Shown one piece after another: positions 8,988-12,812 of a DNA stretch of 12,812 nucleotides. The stretch comes from Pseudomonadota bacterium (lineage in GTDB: Bacteria > Pseudomonadota > Gammaproteobacteria > Burkholderiales > Burkholderiaceae_C). Position numbers and translations under genes: made by a program. How positions within the stretch are numbered: the first letter of the stretch is position 1; each line of letters opens with the position of its first letter. Location: positions 1 through 12,812 of the forward strand of contig JAEXBL010000198.1 in NCBI GenBank assembly GCA_023394015.1, written 5' to 3'. The notes beneath the pieces are model-generated. The model saw nothing but the letters and a program-made list of their open reading frames with translations, had not been told where the DNA came from and made no database searches.

Positions 8988-9869
8988 ATGTCGCCCGCCC
9001 TGTCCCGCCGCCAGCTCGTCGGCCTCGTCGTGCTCACGCTGATGTGGGGGCTGAACTGGCCGGTGATGAAGCTGTCGCTGCGCGAGATCGGGCCGCTGCA
9101 CTTTCGCGCGCTGACGATGGCGCTGGGCACGGTGGGGCTGGCGCTGTTCTTCCGCGCGCGCGGGCTGCGCCTGCTGCCGCACGGCGCCGGCGAGTGGCGC
9201 CACGTGCTGGTGCTGGGCCTGCCCAACATGCTGGGCTGGCACGGGCTGTCGATCATCGGGGTGACGCAGTTGCCGGCCGGGCGCGCGGCCATCCTGGGCT
9301 TCACCATGCCGGTGTGGACGGTGCTGCTGGGCGTGCTGTTCTACGGCCAGCGGCTGACCGGCCGGCTGCTGCTGGCGGTGGCGGCGGTGCTGGCCGGCAT
9401 CACCCTGCTGCTGTGGGACGAACTGGCGCAACTGGCCGGGCAGCCGGCCGGCATCGTGTGGATGCAGGGCGCGGCGTTCGCCTGGGCGCTGGGCACCATC
9501 TGGATGCAGCGCGCGCGGCTGACGCTGCCGCCCGAGGCGCTGGTGGTGTGGATGATGGTCTGGTCGGCCGCCGTCATCGCCGTGCTGGCGGCGCTGCTGG
9601 AGCCGCCGCAGGCCTGGCACTTCAGCCCCGGCGTGTGGGTGAGCCTGGTGTGGGCGGTGCTGATCAACTACGGCGCGGCGCAGGTGATCTGGTTCGGCCT
9701 GGCGCGGGCGCTGCCGCCGGCCACCAGCGCCATGAGCGTGATGGCGGTGCCGCTGATCGGCACGCTGAGCGCGCCCCTGATCGTGGGCGAATGGCCGCGC
9801 TGGCAGGACCTGGCGGCCATGGCCTGCGTGGTGGTGGCGATCGGCGCGGTGCTGCTGCCAAAACGATGA
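8988..9869 (+). CDS. EamA/DMT-family transporter
   Basis: This 293-residue protein of the drug/metabolite transporter superfamily sits in the inner membrane and likely exports a small metabolite or amino acid. It has about ten membrane segments arranged as two EamA repeats, roughly 10-135 and 150-290. The first opens with TLMWGLNWPVMKLSLREIGP, the typical WGxxWPxxK pattern, and FRALTMALG. The second has GAAFAWALGTIWMQRARL and ends with the usual SVMAVPLIGTLSAPLIVGE run. The ATG at 8988 is the best start; a start 12 codons upstream lacks support. It is alone in its direction between the divergent PACE gene and the convergent metH half. The substrate is not predictable; the neighbouring threonine dehydratase is not enough to call it a threonine exporter. 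Confidence 0.93.
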   Translation: MSPALSRRQLVGLVVLTLMWGLNWPVMKLSLREIGPLHFRALTMALGTVGLALFFRARGLRLLPHGAGEWRHVLVLGLPNMLGWHGLSIIGVTQLPAGRAAILGFTMPVWTVLLGVLFYGQRLTGRLLLAVAAVLAGITLLLWDELAQLAGQPAGIVWMQGAAFAWALGTIWMQRARLTLPPEALVVWMMVWSAAVIAVLAALLEPPQAWHFSPGVWVSLVWAVLINYGAAQVIWFGLARALPPATSAMSVMAVPLIGTLSAPLIVGEWPRWQDLAAMACVVVAIGAVLLPKR

Positions 9870-9880
9870 CAACCCCCTGT

Positions 9881-9959
9881 GCCGCTATTGCGGCTTCCCC
9901 CTTGCTGCTGCGCGAAGGGGGACGACGCCAGTGCCCGGCGCAGGTCCGGCCACGGCGTC
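9881..9959. repeat. Three consecutive palindromes after the EamA gene
   Basis: GCCGC/GCGGC (9881-9894) is followed by TCCCCCTT/AAGGGGGA (9896-9922) and then GACGCC/GGCGTC (9924-9929 and 9954-9959) with inner GTG/CAC and CCGG/CCGG. The middle hairpin, starting 27 bases after the EamA stop, may end that transcript, though it lacks a T-run. I recall similar strings between genes of Comamonadaceae, so this is probably a dispersed repeat. Confidence 0.65.
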
Positions 9960-9986
9960 TGCTTGATAAGGCGTACCGCTGAAACC

Positions 9987-10018
9987 TGCCCGAAGACCCG
10001 ATAGGGAGTCTTCAGGCA
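9987..10018. terminator. Bidirectional terminator between convergent genes
   Basis: TGCC-GAAGAC pairs with GTCTTC-GGCA around a short loop, with one C/A mismatch. On the plus strand it is followed by ACTTTCATTCA; on the minus strand it lies 7 bases after the metH stop and is followed by GGTTTCAG. Position between the plus EamA gene and the minus metH half fits a shared terminator. Confidence 0.7.
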
Positions 10019-10025
10019 CTTTCAT

Positions 10026-11102
10026 TCACGCCGCTGCTTGGTAGAACCCCGCCGGCTTGACGCCGCGCGGCGCCAGCGGCCCCACGGCTTGGGCGATGGC
10101 GCCGATGTGGTCCGGCGTGGTGCCGCAGCAGCCGCCGACGATGTTGACCAGGCCCTCGGCGGCGAACTCGTGCACCAGGCGGCTGGTGACTTCGGGCGTT
10201 TCGTCGAAGCCGGTCTCGCTCATCGGGTTCGGCAGGCCGGCGTTGGGGTAGCAGCTGATGAAGGTGTCGGGCGCGACGCGGTTCAGCTCCTGGATGTAGG
10301 GGCGCATCAGCGTGGCGCCCAGGGCGCAGTTCAGGCCGATCGACAGCGGCTCGGCATGGCGCACGCTGTACCAGAAGGCGGTGACGGTCTGGCCGCTCAG
10401 CACGCGGCCCGAGGCGTCGGTGACGGTGCCGCTGATCATGATCGGCAGGCGCTCGCCGCTGGCCTCGAAGAACTCGTCGATGGCGAACAGCGCGGCCTTG
10501 GCGTTCAGCGTGTCGAAGATGGTCTCGACCAGCAGCACGTCGGCGCCGCCTTCCACCAGGGCCTCGACCTGCTCGTAATAGGCGGCGCGCAGCGCCTCGA
10601 AATCGACGTTGCGCGCGCCGGGGTCGTTGACGTCGGGGCTGATGCTGGCCGTCTTGGGCGTCGGGCCGAGCGCGCCGGCGACGAAGCGCGGGTGCTCGGG
10701 CGTCGAATACTTGTCGCAGGCGGCGCGCGCCAGTTTCGCCGATTCGAGGTTCATCTCGCGCGCCAGGTGCGCCATGTCGTAGTCGGCCTGGGCGATGCTG
10801 GTGGCGCCGAAGGTGTTGGTCTCGATCAGGTCGGCGCCGGCGGCCAGGTACTGCTCGTGGATGGCGCTGATGACGTCGGGGCGGGGGAGCGACAGCAGCT
10901 CGTTGTTGCCCTTCACGTCCTTGGGAAAGTCCTTGAAGCGCTCGAACATCGACGGGTCGCCGGGGTGGCCGGCGCCGCGGTACTGCTCCTCGGTCAGCTT
11001 GAAGCGCTGGATCATGGTGCCCATGGCGCCGTCGAGGATGACGAGGCGTTGCTTCAGGATCTCGGGCAGCGCGGCGGCGCGGGTGTAGGCCATGGGTTTC
11101 AT
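10026..11102 (-). CDS. metH: Methionine synthase, homocysteine S-methyltransferase half
   Basis: This 358-residue protein is the N-terminal zinc domain of cobalamin-dependent methionine synthase as a separate gene. It binds and activates homocysteine for methylation by methylcobalamin on the partner encoded at 1-2542. Zinc ligands are Cys259 (GLNCALGA) and Cys325-Cys326 ([10 protein letters not shown]), matching C247, C310 and C311 of E. coli Met[11 protein letters not shown] (23-32) and ETNTFGAT (94-101) are also typical. It ends cleanly at about the domain border, so this is a split gene, not a truncation. The ATG at 11102 is favoured over a longer frame because TAGAAT (11115-11110) lies 7 bases upstream; ATG at 11093 is also possible. 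No SAH riboswitch precedes it, unlike the partner. It is divergent from recQ. Confidence 0.96.
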   Translation of the reverse strand: MKPMAYTRAAALPEILKQRLVILDGAMGTMIQRFKLTEEQYRGAGHPGDPSMFERFKDFPKDVKGNNELLSLPRPDVISAIHEQYLAAGADLIETNTFGATSIAQADYDMAHLAREMNLESAKLARAACDKYSTPEHPRFVAGALGPTPKTASISPDVNDPGARNVDFEALRAAYYEQVEALVEGGADVLLVETIFDTLNAKAALFAIDEFFEASGERLPIMISGTVTDASGRVLSGQTVTAFWYSVRHAEPLSIGLNCALGATLMRPYIQELNRVAPDTFISCYPNAGLPNPMSETGFDETPEVTSRLVHEFAAEGLVNIVGGCCGTTPDHIGAIAQAVGPLAPRGVKPAGFYQAAA

Positions 11103-11109
11103 GCGGGCG

Positions 11110-11115
11110 ATTCTA
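11110..11115 (-). promoter_or_regulatory. Candidate -10 for the homocysteine-half metH
   Basis: TAGAAT, identical to the hexamer before the riboswitch of the other metH half, ends 7 bases before the ATG at 11102. Transcription would begin almost at the start codon. No -35 box is clear. Confidence 0.5.
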
Positions 11116-11146
11116 GGCAGCGCGGCATGGCGCCCGCCGCATTGGG

Positions 11147-11152
11147 GACAAT
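11147..11152 (+). promoter_or_regulatory. Candidate -10 for recQ
   Basis: GACAAT lies 23 bases before the GTG at 11176 in the 73-bp gap shared with the divergent metH half. A start near 11159 would leave a leader of about 17 bases with no Shine-Dalgarno, or almost none if the in-frame TTG at 11161 is used. Confidence 0.35.
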
Positions 11153-11175
11153 CCGAGGTTTTGCATCCACGCACC

Positions 11176-12812
<1,637 letters not shown>

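Noticed and set aside
8988..9869. Calling the EamA protein a threonine exporter because threonine dehydratase is nearby
   Set aside because: EamA substrates are too varied, and a PACE gene and an inverted-repeat element lie between the two.

Overview
The window is GC-rich chromosomal DNA that reads as a member of the Burkholderiales, most likely the family Comamonadaceae. This rests on gene content, the two-gene form of cobalamin-dependent methionine synthase, an S-adenosylhomocysteine (SAH) riboswitch, and a short dispersed repeat (GATTCAATAGCTG, 17 bases, GGCGCTGRAGG) that I associate from memory with that family. No database search was possible, so the assignment is inference.

Layout. 1-2542 (minus) is the folate, B12 and activation half of methionine synthase, cut by the left edge, with an SAH riboswitch and promoter at 2546-2667. 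2725-5626 (minus) is a tightly coupled zinc-uptake operon: a possible 45-residue membrane protein, then znuC, znuB and znuA. It diverges from a Fur-family zinc regulator (zur, 5742-6236, plus), and two matching palindromes lie between them. 6289-7030 is a REP island around a REP-associated tyrosine transposase (RAYT). 6989-8224 (minus) is a threonine dehydratase whose last codons and stop lie inside a REP. 8259-8436 is an element with long inverted arms. 8459-8911 (minus) is a PACE efflux protein and 8988-9869 (plus) an EamA/DMT exporter. 9881-10018 holds palindromes and a terminator. 10026-11102 (minus) is the homocysteine half of methionine synthase. 11176-12812 (plus) is recQ, cut by the right edge.

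How the parts relate. The two methionine synthase halves together would make one enzyme, but about 7.5 kb and nine genes, counting the 45-residue ORF, separate them. Only the B12 half carries the riboswitch. The homocysteine half needs zinc, as do RecQ and Zur, and the zinc importer lies between the halves; whether that matters is unknown. The most interesting signals are small ones: an SAH-responsive ribosome-site switch that can be read base by base, repeats that have become protein sequence (threonine dehydratase tail, RecQ zinc-finger insert), His-rich tracts on both the zinc-binding protein and the ATPase, and several promoters so close to their start codons that leaderless mRNA is likely.

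The window has no rRNA, tRNA, CRISPR array or prophage that I can see. Apart from the RAYT and the repeats, it looks like core chromosome.
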